NCBI RefSeq assembly: GCF_030316765.1
Contig: NZ_JASZYT010000001.1
Location: 992,001 to 1,056,000, forward strand
Direction: 5' to 3'
Length of the DNA stretch: 64,000 nt
Origin: Variovorax saccharolyticus
Lineage (GTDB): Bacteria > Pseudomonadota > Gammaproteobacteria > Burkholderiales > Burkholderiaceae_C
Shown here one piece after another: positions 1 to 11,922 of this stretch (its first letter is position 1; the number at the start of each line of letters is the position of its first letter). The notes beneath the pieces are model-generated. The model made no database searches, was not told the origin of the DNA, and was given only the letters and a program-made list of their open reading frames with translations. The translations under genes and the position numbers were made by a program.

Positions 1-1
1 C

Positions 2-142
2 TCCGACCAGACCTCGCATGCCGTCATGTCGGGCCAGTACATGCTGGAGCAGACCCTGCATCTGCCCGCCGCAAGGCAATACAATCCCGAATCCAGCCCG
101 CTCGCGATCCTGAGCCGGCTGACCGGACGCACGCTCGTCTGA
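2..142 (+). CDS. C-terminal fragment of an unidentified protein
   Basis: An open frame enters from the left edge and ends at TGA 140-142, leaving 46 residues (start SDQTSH, end LTGRTLV). The 64 bp between it and greA and the intrinsic terminator there mark it as the last gene of its own unit. In related genomes carB often precedes greA, but the visible tail does not look like a CarB C-terminus and I do not recognise the family. Upstream sequence is needed. Confidence 0.6.
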   Translation, partial: SDQTSHAVMSGQYMLEQTLHLPAARQYNPESSPLAILSRLTGRTLV

Positions 143-159
143 ACTTTTTTCTCCCTTCG

Positions 160-187
160 ACCGCCGAACGGCAGCGTTCGGCGGTTT
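160..187 (+). terminator. Intrinsic terminator upstream of greA
   Basis: A 9-bp perfect stem, CCGCCGAAC (161-169) with GTTCGGCGG (176-184), closes a 6-nt loop and is followed by TTT then CGCTTT. It sits between the stop of the partial upstream gene and greA. The T-tract is short, so termination may be partial. Confidence 0.6.
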
Positions 188-206
188 CGCTTTCTGGAGC
201 AACGAA

Positions 207-683
207 ATGGCAACCATCCCGATCACCAAGCGCGGCGCAGAAAAGCTGCGCGAAGAACTGCAACGGCTCAAGACGGTGGACCGTCCCTGGGTCATCAATT
301 CGATCGCCGAGGCCCGGGCCCAGGGCGACCTGAGCGAGAACGCCGAGTACGAGGCGGCCAAGGACCGCCAGGGCTTCATCGAAGGCCGCATCCAGGACAT
401 CGAGGGCAAGCTGTCGGCGGCCCAGATCATCGATCCGACGGCGCTCGACGCCGGCGGCAAGGTGGTGTTCGGCTCCACGGTGGAACTCGAGGACGAGAAG
501 ACCGGCGAAGCGGTCAAGTACCAGATCGTCGGCGAGGACGAAGCCGACCTGAAGCTCGGCCTCATCAACGTCTCCAGCCCGATCGCGCGCGCGCTGATCG
601 GCAAGGAGGAGGGCGACACCGCGGAGGTGCAGGCCCCCGGTGGCGTCAAGCGCTACGAGATCGTCGCGGTCAGCTACCTCTGA
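207..683 (+). CDS. greA: Transcription elongation factor GreA
   Basis: GreA enters the secondary channel of stalled RNA polymerase and stimulates cleavage of the backtracked transcript. The 158-residue length is normal for the family. Residues 1-75 form the antiparallel coiled coil, with the acidic-tip signature [13 protein letters not shown] near residues 40-52 that coordinates the catalytic Mg. The remainder is the FKBP-like domain that docks on polymerase. The ATG follows a GGAG ribosome-binding site 8 nt upstream. A DUF4149 gene follows after 17 bp and is probably cotranscribed. Confidence 0.97.
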   Translation: MATIPITKRGAEKLREELQRLKTVDRPWVINSIAEARAQGDLSENAEYEAAKDRQGFIEGRIQDIEGKLSAAQIIDPTALDAGGKVVFGSTVELEDEKTGEAVKYQIVGEDEADLKLGLINVSSPIARALIGKEEGDTAEVQAPGGVKRYEIVAVSYL

Positions 684-700
684 CCGGCTTTCCCGGGAGC

Positions 701-1114
701 ATGAAGGATCGCATCGCCCTGCTGGTCGCCGCCTTCTGGTGGGGCAGCCTGTCGACCATCGGTTTTCTGGTGGTGCCGATGCTGTTCGCCCGGCTGGGCA
801 ATCCGTCCGTGGCCGGCAACATGGCCGGTCAGTTGTTCGCAGCCCAGACCTGGGTCGCGCTGGCCTGCGGGCTGGTGCTGCTGGTGCATTTCCGGTCCCG
901 GTCCGAAGGCGAGCGCATCGACGCCGCAGCCCGGACGGCGATCGGCTGGATCCTGGCCGCCTTGCTGTTGGCATTGCTGCAGCAGTACGCGGTGGCGCCG
1001 CGCATCCTGGCGCGCGAGAACCTCAACCTTTGGCATTCGCTGGGCAGCGCGATGTACCTCGCCCAGTGGCTGTGCGCCGGTGTGCTGCTCTGGCGCATGG
1101 GGCGGCGCCCCTGA
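701..1114 (+). CDS. DUF4149 domain membrane protein
   Basis: A 137-residue integral membrane protein with four predicted hydrophobic segments (about 5-25, 45-63, 80-96 and 115-133) and short polar loops. The N-terminal pattern AAFWWGS followed by a second hydrophobic stretch is typical of DUF4149 (TMEM205-like) proteins that often follow greA or accompany yhbY/ftsH in Burkholderiales. The biochemical role of the family is unknown. It lies 17 bp after greA and converges on the glycosyltransferase gene that ends at 1133. Confidence 0.8.
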   Translation: MKDRIALLVAAFWWGSLSTIGFLVVPMLFARLGNPSVAGNMAGQLFAAQTWVALACGLVLLVHFRSRSEGERIDAAARTAIGWILAALLLALLQQYAVAPRILARENLNLWHSLGSAMYLAQWLCAGVLLWRMGRRP

Positions 1115-1132
1115 CCGAGGGGCGACCCCTCT

Positions 1133-1897
1133 TCAGGTCTTCCAGAAGCTGGTGATCCAGCGTGCCGGCCGGATGAACCGGAAACGCCGGTTGCGCCGCC
1201 CGGCCAGGGCATCGGGCGGATTGCACTCGCCGTGGAAGACCATGATCCGCGCGCCCTCCGGCACGAAGGGCTCGCGCCAGTAGTTGCTTGGCCAGGTCGG
1301 GATCCCGTGGTACTTGAAGCTCGGGCACCAGGCCTCGGGCCAGTAGCCGAGCTTGCCCTGCCGGTACATGAAATCCGACAGGTAGGCCTGCTCGTTGCGG
1401 AATTCGGCCTGCACCGCGTCCATGTTCTGCCGGAAATGCGCCAGCACGTCGGGGTGCGCGCCGAGTTCGAAGCGGTAAACCGAGGAGTTCCCGGTGATCC
1501 GCCGCCGCCGCCAAGGACGTTCGTAGTCGTGGATGATCAGGAACTCGCCCGGCTGCTCGAAGAAGGCGTCGAGGCTGCCCACCACCACGACGTCCAGGTC
1601 GATGAACAGCGCCGTGCCGCGCAGCCCGTGCAGGTCGGACTCGAAGGTGGTGAGCTTCTTCCAGGCCCGATCGGGTTGTCCCGGGGCGAGTTCCAGGGCC
1701 AGCGGCGGGATCGGAAAGCAGCTGACCTCGCTGCGGATGCCCTTGGGATCGTCGGTCAGGCAGACGAACGTGAAGTCGCCCGTGAGATGGCGTCGCACCA
1801 TCGCGTAGAGGCGGTTGACGTACTCGGGTCCGTACTTGGTGCCCCATTTCATGCACAGGACGTGCCGCCGGGGCTTGCCCGCAGTCTCGCTCGACAT
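1133..1897 (-). CDS. Putative glycosyltransferase (GT8-like)
   Basis: A 254-residue soluble protein. A DxD-type metal/nucleotide-sugar motif is visible as FIDLD (D100 and D102) in a hydrophobic strand, as in GT-A fold transferases. The N-terminus (HVLCMKWGTKY) and the region around residue 145-160 with NEQAY resemble small bacterial glycosyltransferase-like proteins. The frame is open further upstream, but ATG 1895-1897 is chosen because it starts the recognisable domain and lies 2 bp past the yhbY stop. Acceptor and donor sugar cannot be read from the sequence. Confidence 0.75.
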   Translation of the reverse strand: MSSETAGKPRRHVLCMKWGTKYGPEYVNRLYAMVRRHLTGDFTFVCLTDDPKGIRSEVSCFPIPPLALELAPGQPDRAWKKLTTFESDLHGLRGTALFIDLDVVVVGSLDAFFEQPGEFLIIHDYERPWRRRRITGNSSVYRFELGAHPDVLAHFRQNMDAVQAEFRNEQAYLSDFMYRQGKLGYWPEAWCPSFKYHGIPTWPSNYWREPFVPEGARIMVFHGECNPPDALAGRRNRRFRFIRPARWITSFWKT

Positions 1898-1899
1898 CC

Positions 1900-2379
1900 T
1901 CAGTCTGCCTGGTTCCGCTTCTTGGCCGAGAGCGGCCGCTTGGCCTTGGCGCGCTTGATCGTGCCGCCGGGCGTCAGGCGCTGGTTGCCGAGCACCCGCA
2001 GGGTCTTGATCTCGGGCCGCTGGCCGGCGCGCTTGCTGTACTTGATGATCTTGACGTCGCGCGGGCCGGGCATCCGGTCTTCGTCGATCGTGCGTTCCTT
2101 CTCGGGAATCGGCCGCCACAGCACCAGCAGCTTGCCGATGTGCTGGATCGGCGCGGCGTCCAGTTCGTCGGACATCGTCTTGAGCATGGCTTCGCGCGCC
2201 GCGCGGTCGTCGGAGAAGACGCGCACCTTGATCAGGCCATGGGCCTTGAGCGCGGCGTCGGCTTCCTTCAGGACGGCTGGCGTCAGCCCGTCGCCGCCGA
2301 CCATGACGATCGGGTCCAGATGGTGCGCTTCGGAGCGGTGCACCTTGCGCTGCGCAGGGGTAAGTTGTATGGCGGGCAT
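1900..2379 (-). CDS. yhbY: YhbY-type RNA-binding (CRM domain) protein
   Basis: A 159-residue protein whose first ~95 residues form a CRM domain, an RNA-binding fold that associates with pre-50S ribosomal subunits. The [11 protein letters not shown] segment around residues 24-34 corresponds to the family's GxxG-type RNA-binding loop. It carries a basic C-terminal extension of ~60 residues ([13 protein letters not shown] near the end) that the short E. coli protein lacks and that probably adds RNA affinity. The start at 2379 is divergent from rlmE with only ~20 bp between them, so the two promoters must overlap the opposite coding sequences. Confidence 0.9.
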   Translation of the reverse strand: MPAIQLTPAQRKVHRSEAHHLDPIVMVGGDGLTPAVLKEADAALKAHGLIKVRVFSDDRAAREAMLKTMSDELDAAPIQHIGKLLVLWRPIPEKERTIDEDRMPGPRDVKIIKYSKRAGQRPEIKTLRVLGNQRLTPGGTIKRAKAKRPLSAKKRNQAD

Positions 2380-2399
2380 CCCCGTATTATCGAGTGTCA

Positions 2400-3068
2400 A
2401 TGAACCCCAAACCGAAAACCAAGAAGCTGAACAAGGCCTGGCTGCACGATCACCTCAACGATCCCTACGTGAAACTGGCCAACCGGGAGGGATACCGCGC
2501 CCGTGCCGCCTACAAGCTGAAGGAGATCGACGAGACGCTGGGGCTGATCAAGCCGGGCCAGCTGGTGGTCGATCTGGGCTCGACGCCGGGCGCCTGGAGC
2601 CAGTACGTCCGGCGCCGGATGTCGCCGGCGGGCGCGGCCTCGGGCGAGCTGGCCGGCACCATCATCGCGCTCGACATCCTGCCGATGGAACCGATCGAGG
2701 GCGTCACCTTCCTGCAGGGCGACTTCCGGGAGGACGAGGTGCTGGGGCGGCTGGCCCTGGCGATGGACGGCCGGCTGGCCGACGTGGTGGTGTCCGACAT
2801 GGCGCCCAACCTGTCGGGCATCGCCTCGGCCGACACGGCGCGCATCGCCCACCTGATCGAGCTGGCCATCGACTTCGCCCGCCAGCACATGAAACCCGAA
2901 GGGGCGCTGGTCGCCAAGCTGTTCCATGGCAGCGGCTACGCCGAGCTGACCCGGCTGTTCAAGGACAACTTCCGCACCGTGAAACCCATGAAACCGAAGG
3001 CTTCGCGCGACAAATCGTCCGAGACCTTCATGGTCGGCATCGGCCTCAAGAGCCTTGATACCAATTGA
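2400..3068 (+). CDS. rlmE: 23S rRNA 2'-O-ribose methyltransferase RlmE (FtsJ)
   Basis: RlmE methylates the 2'-OH of U2552 in 23S rRNA using SAM, a late 50S maturation step. Motifs seen: [10 protein letters not shown] (substrate and catalytic Lys), SAM motif [14 protein letters not shown], catalytic Asp in VVVSDMAPN, catalytic Lys in LVAKLFHG, and terminal KSSETF. The 222 residues are normal in length. A GTG at 2394 is an alternative start two codons upstream. The gene lies next to ftsH, the classic ftsJ-ftsH order, with a 150-bp gap that probably carries an ftsH promoter. Confidence 0.96.
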   Translation: MNPKPKTKKLNKAWLHDHLNDPYVKLANREGYRARAAYKLKEIDETLGLIKPGQLVVDLGSTPGAWSQYVRRRMSPAGAASGELAGTIIALDILPMEPIEGVTFLQGDFREDEVLGRLALAMDGRLADVVVSDMAPNLSGIASADTARIAHLIELAIDFARQHMKPEGALVAKLFHGSGYAELTRLFKDNFRTVKPMKPKASRDKSSETFMVGIGLKSLDTN

Positions 3069-3218
3069 TACGAATCAAAAACCGCTTGTGCCCTATGGCT
3101 GCTCTAGGGAATTCACGGGTTTTCGCAGGTTGAAAAGCCTAAAATGGGCGCCAATTGCCGCCCACAGTGCGCTTTTTTCTGAATCCTATTTTTTGCGCGC
3201 CCCCGACTGGAGCTTCGT

Positions 3219-5138
<1,920 letters not shown>

Positions 5139-5158
5139 GCATGCTGCTTTGGCAATCC

Positions 5159-5181
5159 ACGGGGCCTCTGGCCCCGTTTTT
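5159..5181 (+). terminator. Intrinsic terminator after ftsH
   Basis: A 7-bp GC stem, CGGGGCC (5160-5166) with GGCCCCG (5170-5176), encloses a 3-nt loop and is followed by TTTTT. It lies 21 bp past the ftsH stop. An upstream open frame of folP runs through it, which argues that folP starts downstream at 5200. Confidence 0.85.
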
Positions 5182-5199
5182 CATGGTCGGGCGGTGCGC

Positions 5200-6060
5200 A
5201 TGACCGCTGCCGTGTGGCGCACCGCGCGCTTCGCCATCGATCTGTCGCGGCCCCGGGTGATGGGCATCGTCAACGTCACGCCCGATTCGTTCTCCGACGG
5301 CGGCGCCCATGCGTCGACGGCGGACGCGGTCGCGCATTGCGCGCGGCTGGTCGAGGAGGGCGCCGACATCCTGGACATCGGCGGCGAGTCGACGCGGCCG
5401 GGCAGTCCCGCCGTGCCGCTGGACGCCGAACTGGCGCGTGTGCTGCCGGTGGTGCGCGAGGCGGTCACGCTGGGCGTGCCGGTCTCGGTCGACACCTACA
5501 AGCCCGATGTGATGCGCGCCGTGCTCGACCTGGGGGCCGACATCGTCAACGATGTCTGGGCGCTGGGGCAGCCCGGCGCGATGCAGGCGGCGGCGGCGCA
5601 TCCGGCCTGCGGGATCTGCCTGATGCACATGCACCGCGATCCGCAGACGATGCAGACGGCGCCGATGGCGGGTGATGTGCTGTCTGCGGTACGCTCGTTT
5701 CTCGAACAACAGGCGCGCGGGCTCGAGGCCCTCGGGGTCGCGTCGGCGCGCATCGTGCTCGATCCCGGCATCGGCTTCGGCAAGACCATCGAACAGAATT
5801 TCGCGTTGCTCGCGCGGCAGCGGGAATTGCTCGCGGGCGGCTGGCCGCTGCTGGTCGGCTGGTCGCGCAAGTCCTCGCTCGGCGCCGTCACCGGCATCGC
5901 GGCGGCGGGCGAGCGCATGGTGCCCAGCGTGGCCGCGGCGGTGCTGGCGGTGGAGCGAGGCGCCGCCGTCGTCCGGGTGCACGATGTGCGCGAGACCGTG
6001 GCCGCGCTTGCCGTGTGGGGCGCGATGGCGGAACAACAACAACAGGATCGAAAGCAATGA
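5200..6060 (+). CDS. folP: Dihydropteroate synthase
   Basis: FolP condenses 6-hydroxymethyl-dihydropterin pyrophosphate with p-aminobenzoate to give dihydropteroate in folate synthesis, and is the sulfonamide target. It shows the two family signatures [14 protein letters not shown] (about residues 21-34) and [10 protein letters not shown], plus SVDTYKP and the C-terminal VRVHDV. The 286-residue length is normal. ATG 5200 is chosen because upstream codons lie inside the ftsH terminator. Its stop overlaps the glmM start (ATGA 6057-6060), the conserved folP-glmM coupling. Confidence 0.97.
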   Translation: MTAAVWRTARFAIDLSRPRVMGIVNVTPDSFSDGGAHASTADAVAHCARLVEEGADILDIGGESTRPGSPAVPLDAELARVLPVVREAVTLGVPVSVDTYKPDVMRAVLDLGADIVNDVWALGQPGAMQAAAAHPACGICLMHMHRDPQTMQTAPMAGDVLSAVRSFLEQQARGLEALGVASARIVLDPGIGFGKTIEQNFALLARQRELLAGGWPLLVGWSRKSSLGAVTGIAAAGERMVPSVAAAVLAVERGAAVVRVHDVRETVAALAVWGAMAEQQQQDRKQ

Positions 6061-7391
6061 CAAGACAGTACTTCGGCACCGACGGCATTCGCGGCACGGT
6101 GGGCCAGCCGCCGATCACGCCGGACTTCGTCCTGCGGCTCGCGCATGCCGTCGGCCGCGTGCTGAAAAAGACCGAAACGCGGCCGACGGTGCTGATCGGC
6201 AAGGACACCCGCATCTCGGGCTACATGCTCGAGTCGGCGCTCGAGTCCGGCTTCAACTCCGCCGGGGTCGATGTGGTGCTGCTCGGGCCCCTGCCGACGC
6301 CCGGCGTCGCCTATCTGACGCGTGCCCAGCGCGCCAGCCTGGGCGTGGTGATCAGCGCCAGCCACAACGCCTTTCCCGACAACGGCATCAAGTTCTTCAG
6401 CGCGCAGGGCACCAAGCTCAGCGACGAATGGGAGCTCGCGGTCGAGGCTGCGCTCGAGGAGCCTCCCCACTGGGCGGACTCGGCCCAGCTCGGCAAGGCG
6501 CGGCGGCTCAACGATGCGCCGGGCCGCTACACCGAGTTCTGCAAGAGCACCTTCGCCAACGACCTCACGCTGCGCGGCATGAAGCTGGTGGTCGACGCCG
6601 CCCACGGCGCCGCCTACCAGGTGGCGCCCCAGGTCTTCCATGAGCTGGGCGCGGACGTGGTCAGCATCGGCTGTGCGCCCGATGGTCTCAACATCAACAA
6701 GGGCGTCGGCGCCACGCATCCCGGGGCCTTGATCGCCGCGGTCCGGGCCCATGCTGCAGACTACGGCATCGCGCTCGACGGCGATGCCGACCGGCTGCAG
6801 CTGGTCGACGCCAGCGGGCGCCTGTTCAACGGCGACGAACTGCTCTACCTGATGGTGATGGAGCGCATCGCGCGCGGCGAGAAGCCGGCCGGCGTGGTCG
6901 GGACGCTGATGACCAACAAGGCGATCGAGGTGGCGCTGAAAGGGCAGGGCATCGAGTTCGTGCGCGCCAAGGTCGGCGACCGCTATGTGCTCGAAGAGCT
7001 CGAGAAGCGCCGCTGGCTGCTCGGCGGCGAGGGGTCGGGCCATTTGCTGGCGCTCGATCGCCACACCACCGGCGACGGCATCGTGAGTGCGCTCCAGGTG
7101 CTGCAGGCCTGCGTGCGCGGCGGCAAGCGCGTCGACGAGCTGCTGGCCGGGGTGACCCTGTTTCCCCAGACCCTCATCAACGTCCGCCTGGCCGAAGGCC
7201 AGGACTGGAAAGCCAATGACGCCCTGGCCACCGAGACCGGGCGCGCCGAAGCCGAGCTCGGCGATGCCGGCCGCGTGCTGATCCGTGCCAGCGGCACCGA
7301 GCCTCTGCTGCGCGTGATGGTCGAGGCGCGCGATGCGGCGCAGGCCGAGGCCTGCGCGCGCCGCATCGCCGCGACGGTCAATCCTGCATAG
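6057..7391 (+). CDS. glmM: Phosphoglucosamine mutase
   Basis: GlmM interconverts glucosamine-6-phosphate and glucosamine-1-phosphate on the route to UDP-GlcNAc, peptidoglycan and LPS. The phosphoserine loop is SASHN with the catalytic serine at residue 102, the metal site is DGDADR at 241-246, the sugar-binding loop is GEGSGH and the phosphate-binding loop is [11 protein letters not shown] near the C-terminus. The 444 residues match the family. The start overlaps the folP stop by four bases, and a longer in-frame extension inside folP is discounted. Confidence 0.97.
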   Translation: MTRQYFGTDGIRGTVGQPPITPDFVLRLAHAVGRVLKKTETRPTVLIGKDTRISGYMLESALESGFNSAGVDVVLLGPLPTPGVAYLTRAQRASLGVVISASHNAFPDNGIKFFSAQGTKLSDEWELAVEAALEEPPHWADSAQLGKARRLNDAPGRYTEFCKSTFANDLTLRGMKLVVDAAHGAAYQVAPQVFHELGADVVSIGCAPDGLNINKGVGATHPGALIAAVRAHAADYGIALDGDADRLQLVDASGRLFNGDELLYLMVMERIARGEKPAGVVGTLMTNKAIEVALKGQGIEFVRAKVGDRYVLEELEKRRWLLGGEGSGHLLALDRHTTGDGIVSALQVLQACVRGGKRVDELLAGVTLFPQTLINVRLAEGQDWKANDALATETGRAEAELGDAGRVLIRASGTEPLLRVMVEARDAAQAEACARRIAATVNPA

Positions 7392-7400
7392 GGAGCCCGT

Positions 7401-7880
7401 GTGATCGACATCGCGAAGGCCGATTACCGCGACCCTGTGCATGCGCAGGCGGTCGTGACGCTGCTGGACGCCTATGCGCGCGACCCCGCCGGTGGCGGCA
7501 CGCCGCTCGCCGCAGATGTGCTCGCGGGCTTGCCCGAGGCGCTCGCGGCACGTCCCCAGGCCTTCAGCGTGCTGGCCTTCGATCAGGGGCGGCCGGTGGG
7601 CCTGGTCAATTGCATCGAGGGCTTCTCGACCTTCGCCTGCCGGCCGCTGGTCAATGTGCACGATGTGGTCGTGCTGCCGAGCCATCGCGGCCAGCGCTTG
7701 GCGCAGCGCATGCTCGCGCAGGTCGAGGCCGAGGCGCGCGTGCGCGGCGCCTGCAAGCTCACGCTCGAGGTGCTCTCGGGCAATCGCAGCGCGCTGCGCG
7801 CCTACGAACGCGAGGGCTTCGCCGGCTACCAGCTGGACCCGGCCTTCGGCAGCGCGCTGTTTCTCCAGAAGAAGCTGTGA
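7401..7880 (+). CDS. GNAT family N-acetyltransferase
   Basis: A 159-residue single-domain GNAT protein. The acetyl-CoA pyrophosphate-binding motif is visible as SHRGQRLAQRML (about 93-104), followed by the LEVLSGNRSALRAYEREGF segment typical of motif B. Acceptor substrate is unknown. The GTG/ATG region lies 9 bp after glmM, so it is probably the last gene of the folP-glmM unit. The downstream hairpin at 7880-7914 could also serve it from the opposite side. Confidence 0.85.
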   Translation: MIDIAKADYRDPVHAQAVVTLLDAYARDPAGGGTPLAADVLAGLPEALAARPQAFSVLAFDQGRPVGLVNCIEGFSTFACRPLVNVHDVVVLPSHRGQRLAQRMLAQVEAEARVRGACKLTLEVLSGNRSALRAYEREGFAGYQLDPAFGSALFLQKKL

Positions 7881-7914
7881 AAAAGCCGCCGGCACCCGGA
7901 GGTGCGCGGCGGCT
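7880..7914 (-). terminator. Intrinsic terminator of the acyl-CoA operon
   Basis: Read on the minus strand, AGCCGCCG and GCACC arms (7907-7914 and 7901-7905) pair with GGTGC and CGGCGGCT arms (7892-7896 and 7884-7891) around a 4-nt loop with one bulge, and are followed by TTTTT (7884-7880). It starts 19 bp past the acyl-CoA dehydrogenase stop and marks the end of the five-gene minus-strand unit. Confidence 0.85.
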
Positions 7915-7932
7915 CGATTCGGCAGGTTCCGA

Positions 7933-9207
<1,275 letters not shown>

Positions 9208-9253
9208 GTCGTCTCCAGGTGGGTAAATGCTCAGGCGGCCCGCGCCGCGCCGG

Positions 9254-10342
9254 TCATGCTTTCTTGGCGAATTGCCAGGCCATTTCGGCCATCGGTCGCG
9301 CGCCGCGGCCCGATGCCACGGCTTGTTCACTCGATGCGGTTCCGGCCTCGACCCGCTTGGCGATCCCTTGCAGGATCGCGGCGATGCGGAACATGTTGTA
9401 GGCCAGGTAGAAGTTCCAGTCTGGCGCCAGCGCCTCGGGTGTCGTCAGGCCCGTGCGGTCGCAGTAACGGCGGATGTATTCGCTTTCGGTCGGGATGCCG
9501 AGGCTCTGGAGGTCGAGGCCGCCGACCCCGCGCGACATCGCGTGCGGGATGTGCCAGGCCATGCAGTGGTAGCTGAAGTCGGCCAGCGGATGGCCCAGCG
9601 TCGACAGTTCCCAGTCGAGCACCGCGATAGCGCGCGGCTCGGTCGCATGGAACATCAGGTTGTCGAGCCGGAAGTCGCCGTGCACGATCGAAGTCATCGA
9701 TCCGTCGCGGGCGCTGGCCGGAATGTGGGCCGGCAGCCATTCCATCAGGCGGTCCATCTCGGGGATCGGCTGCGTCACCGAGGCCACGTACTGCTTGCTC
9801 CAGCGGCCGATCTGGCGCTCGAAGTAGTTGCCGGGTTTGCCGTAGTCGGCCAGGCCGCGATCCGCGAACTTGACCGTGTGCAGGGCGGCGATGACCCGGT
9901 TCATCTCGTCGTAGATGGCCGAGCGGGTCGCGTTGTCCACGCCGGGGAGCGACTGGTCCCACAGCACCCGGCCGGCCATGAACTCCATCACGTAGAAGGC
10001 GCGGCCGATGATGGATTCGTCCTCGCAGAGGCAATGCATCTTCGGCACCGGCACGTCGGTGCCGGCCAGCCCGCTCATGACCTTGAACTCGCGCTCGACC
10101 GCGTGCGCCGACGGCAGCAGCTTGGCGACCGGGCCCGGCTTGGCGCGCATCACGTAGCTCTGCGACGGCGTCACGAGCTTGTAGGTCGGGTTCGACTGCC
10201 CGCCCTTGAACATCTCGACCGAGAGCGGACCCTTGAAGCCCTCGAGGTTCTTCTCGAGCCAGGCGGTGAGGGCACCGATGTCGACCTGATGCTGTTGCGA
10301 GACGGCACGCGTGCCGATGAAATTGTCGAAGTCCTGGGTCAT
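9254..10342 (-). CDS. APH-family phosphotransferase (LvaA / ACAD10-11 kinase-domain-like)
   Basis: A 362-residue protein kinase-like fold protein. The catalytic loop is HGDFRLDNL (H221, D223, N228) and the Mg-binding motif is LDWE (D243), as in choline and aminoglycoside kinases. The N-lobe contains [10 protein letters not shown], the hallmark of the subgroup found fused to ACAD10/11. In that subgroup and in Pseudomonas LvaA the kinase phosphorylates a hydroxyl on a hydroxyacyl-CoA so that the partner dehydrogenase can eliminate phosphate. Antibiotic resistance is unlikely. It is separated from the regulator by 13 bp and from the dehydrogenase by 46 bp. Confidence 0.9.
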   Translation of the reverse strand: MTQDFDNFIGTRAVSQQHQVDIGALTAWLEKNLEGFKGPLSVEMFKGGQSNPTYKLVTPSQSYVMRAKPGPVAKLLPSAHAVEREFKVMSGLAGTDVPVPKMHCLCEDESIIGRAFYVMEFMAGRVLWDQSLPGVDNATRSAIYDEMNRVIAALHTVKFADRGLADYGKPGNYFERQIGRWSKQYVASVTQPIPEMDRLMEWLPAHIPASARDGSMTSIVHGDFRLDNLMFHATEPRAIAVLDWELSTLGHPLADFSYHCMAWHIPHAMSRGVGGLDLQSLGIPTESEYIRRYCDRTGLTTPEALAPDWNFYLAYNMFRIAAILQGIAKRVEAGTASSEQAVASGRGARPMAEMAWQFAKKA

Positions 10343-10355
10343 GTCTCTTCTTTGT

Positions 10356-11078
10356 TCACTGGTCGTCGGCTTCGGAGATCCGCATGAGTGCGGCGCGGTC
10401 GAGCACCACCAGGCCGCCCGATTCGATGCGGATCGCTTCCTCGCGCTCCATCGCCTTCAGTTCCTGGTTGACCCGCTGGCGCGAGGCGCCGAGCAACTGG
10501 GCGAGTTCTTCCTGTGCCAGGTGCAGGCCGATGCGCATCTGGCTGCCGTCCGCCAGGTTCGGCACCCCGTAGCTGCGCACCAGGTGAATCAGCTGCTTGG
10601 CCAGTCGCGCGCGCAGGGGCAGGGTGTTGAGGTCCTCGACCAGGCCGAACAGCTGCCGGATGCGGCGCGCCTGCAGCCGCATCAGCGCTTCGTAGAGTTC
10701 GACGTGGTTCGACAGGATCTTCTGGAAGTCGGCCCGCGCCACGCACAGGATGGTCGAGTCGCCGTGCGCATAGGCATCGTGCGTGCGCCGGTCGCCGTCG
10801 AAGATCGCCACGTCGCCGAACCAGATGCCCGGCTCGACATAGGTCAGCGTCACCTGCTTGCCCGACACCGCGGTCGAGCTCACGCGCACCGCGCCCTTCG
10901 CGCAGGCGATCCACTGTTCGGGCGGATCGCCGCGAGCGGCGATCAGCTCGCCGTCCTTGTAGCGTTTGACGAATGCACATCGGAGGATGTCGTGGCGCAG
11001 GGAGGGTGAAAGGGAAGAGAACCAGCGACCGCTGTTGATCGCTTCACGTTCTTCGATGGTAAGAATGGGGTCGTCCAT
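10356..11078 (-). CDS. Crp/Fnr family transcriptional regulator
   Basis: A 240-residue regulator. An N-terminal cyclic-nucleotide-binding-like beta-roll (about 20-140) contains GDVAIFDGDRRTHDA, which lacks the RxS signature for tight cAMP binding. A dimerisation helix follows, and the C-terminal winged HTH contains QEELAQLLGASRQRVNQEL (about 190-208). No N-terminal cysteine cluster of FNR is present, so it is not an Fe-S oxygen sensor. Embedded within the acyl-CoA gene unit, it probably controls that unit. A CTGAC-N6-GTCAG palindrome with Crp-type geometry lies upstream of the operon. Confidence 0.9.
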   Translation of the reverse strand: MDDPILTIEEREAINSGRWFSSLSPSLRHDILRCAFVKRYKDGELIAARGDPPEQWIACAKGAVRVSSTAVSGKQVTLTYVEPGIWFGDVAIFDGDRRTHDAYAHGDSTILCVARADFQKILSNHVELYEALMRLQARRIRQLFGLVEDLNTLPLRARLAKQLIHLVRSYGVPNLADGSQMRIGLHLAQEELAQLLGASRQRVNQELKAMEREEAIRIESGGLVVLDRAALMRISEADDQ

Positions 11079-11133
11079 GGACTGTCCTGTCGGTGACTGA
11101 AAGGCTGGGGGTTGTCACGAGAGCGACGCGCCC

Positions 11134-11913
11134 TCATTCGTAGCGCGGCGTTTCCTTGGCAAGGAAGGCGGCGATGCCGATGCCCGCATTGGGGTGGTGC
11201 AGGTTGCGCACGAAGTGGTCGCGCTCCTGCGACAGCTGCGAGACCAGCGTTGCGCCGCGGGCGTCGCTGAGCAGTTCCTTGATGCTGGCCAGTGCGTTGG
11301 GCGCCCGCGCGTTGAGCTTGGCGGCCAGCGCGAGCGCCGTGGCCAGCGCCTGGCCGCTCTCGGTCAGTTGATTCACCAGACCGAGCTGATGCAGGCGCTC
11401 CGCTTCCAGCCGCTCGCCCTGCATCAGCCATTCGCTCGCGAGCTGTCGCGGCAGCGCCCGGGCCAGGTGCCAGCTGAGGCCGCCGTCCGGCGACAGGCCG
11501 ACGTTGCTGTAGGACGCGGCGAACACCGCATCGCGCGCCGACACGACGAAGTCGCAGGCCAGTGCCAGCGAGAAGCCGGCGCCCGCCGCCGCGCCTTCGA
11601 CCGCCGCGATGATCGGCTTGGGGAAGGTCCGGATCGAGTCGATCCAGGTGTGGAGTGCCTCGATGCTCTCGGCCTGCACCGAGGGCTCGCGGTCGCGGTT
11701 GGCCGACAGGCGCTGCAGCGAGCCGCCGGCGCAGAACCACTTGCCTTCGCCGACGATGACGACGCTCTTGATCTCCTGGCTGCTCTCGGCGCCGTTCAGC
11801 GCCTCGATGCCGGCGGCGTACATCTCGGGGCCCAGTGCGTTGCGCATCGAGGGGTTGGAGAGGGTCAGCACCATCGTGCCTCCTTCGCTGGTGCTCTTCA
11901 GTTCTGCGGTCAT
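11134..11913 (-). CDS. Enoyl-CoA hydratase/isomerase family protein
   Basis: A 259-residue crotonase-fold enzyme, probably hydrating 2-enoyl-CoA in beta-oxidation. The two oxyanion-hole segments are visible: EGKWFCAGGSLQRL (about 55-68) and AVEGAAAGAGFSLALACD (about 104-121). The usual catalytic glutamates are not obvious in the expected positions, so an isomerase or other crotonase activity remains possible. It sits 9 bp after the 3-hydroxyacyl-CoA dehydrogenase, which would act on its product. Confidence 0.9.
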   Translation of the reverse strand: MTAELKSTSEGGTMVLTLSNPSMRNALGPEMYAAGIEALNGAESSQEIKSVVIVGEGKWFCAGGSLQRLSANRDREPSVQAESIEALHTWIDSIRTFPKPIIAAVEGAAAGAGFSLALACDFVVSARDAVFAASYSNVGLSPDGGLSWHLARALPRQLASEWLMQGERLEAERLHQLGLVNQLTESGQALATALALAAKLNARAPNALASIKELLSDARGATLVSQLSQERDHFVRNLHHPNAGIGIAAFLAKETPRYE

Positions 11914-11922
11914 GTGCGTTGC

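Noticed and set aside
3069..3218. Heat-shock (sigma-32) promoter upstream of ftsH
   Set aside because: TTGAAA-like and CCC-AT-like pieces occur, but no pair has the required spacing and order.
9254..10342. Aminoglycoside phosphotransferase as an antibiotic-resistance gene
   Set aside because: Its [11 protein letters not shown]-lobe and its position in an acyl-CoA operon place it with ACAD10/11-LvaA kinases rather than resistance enzymes.
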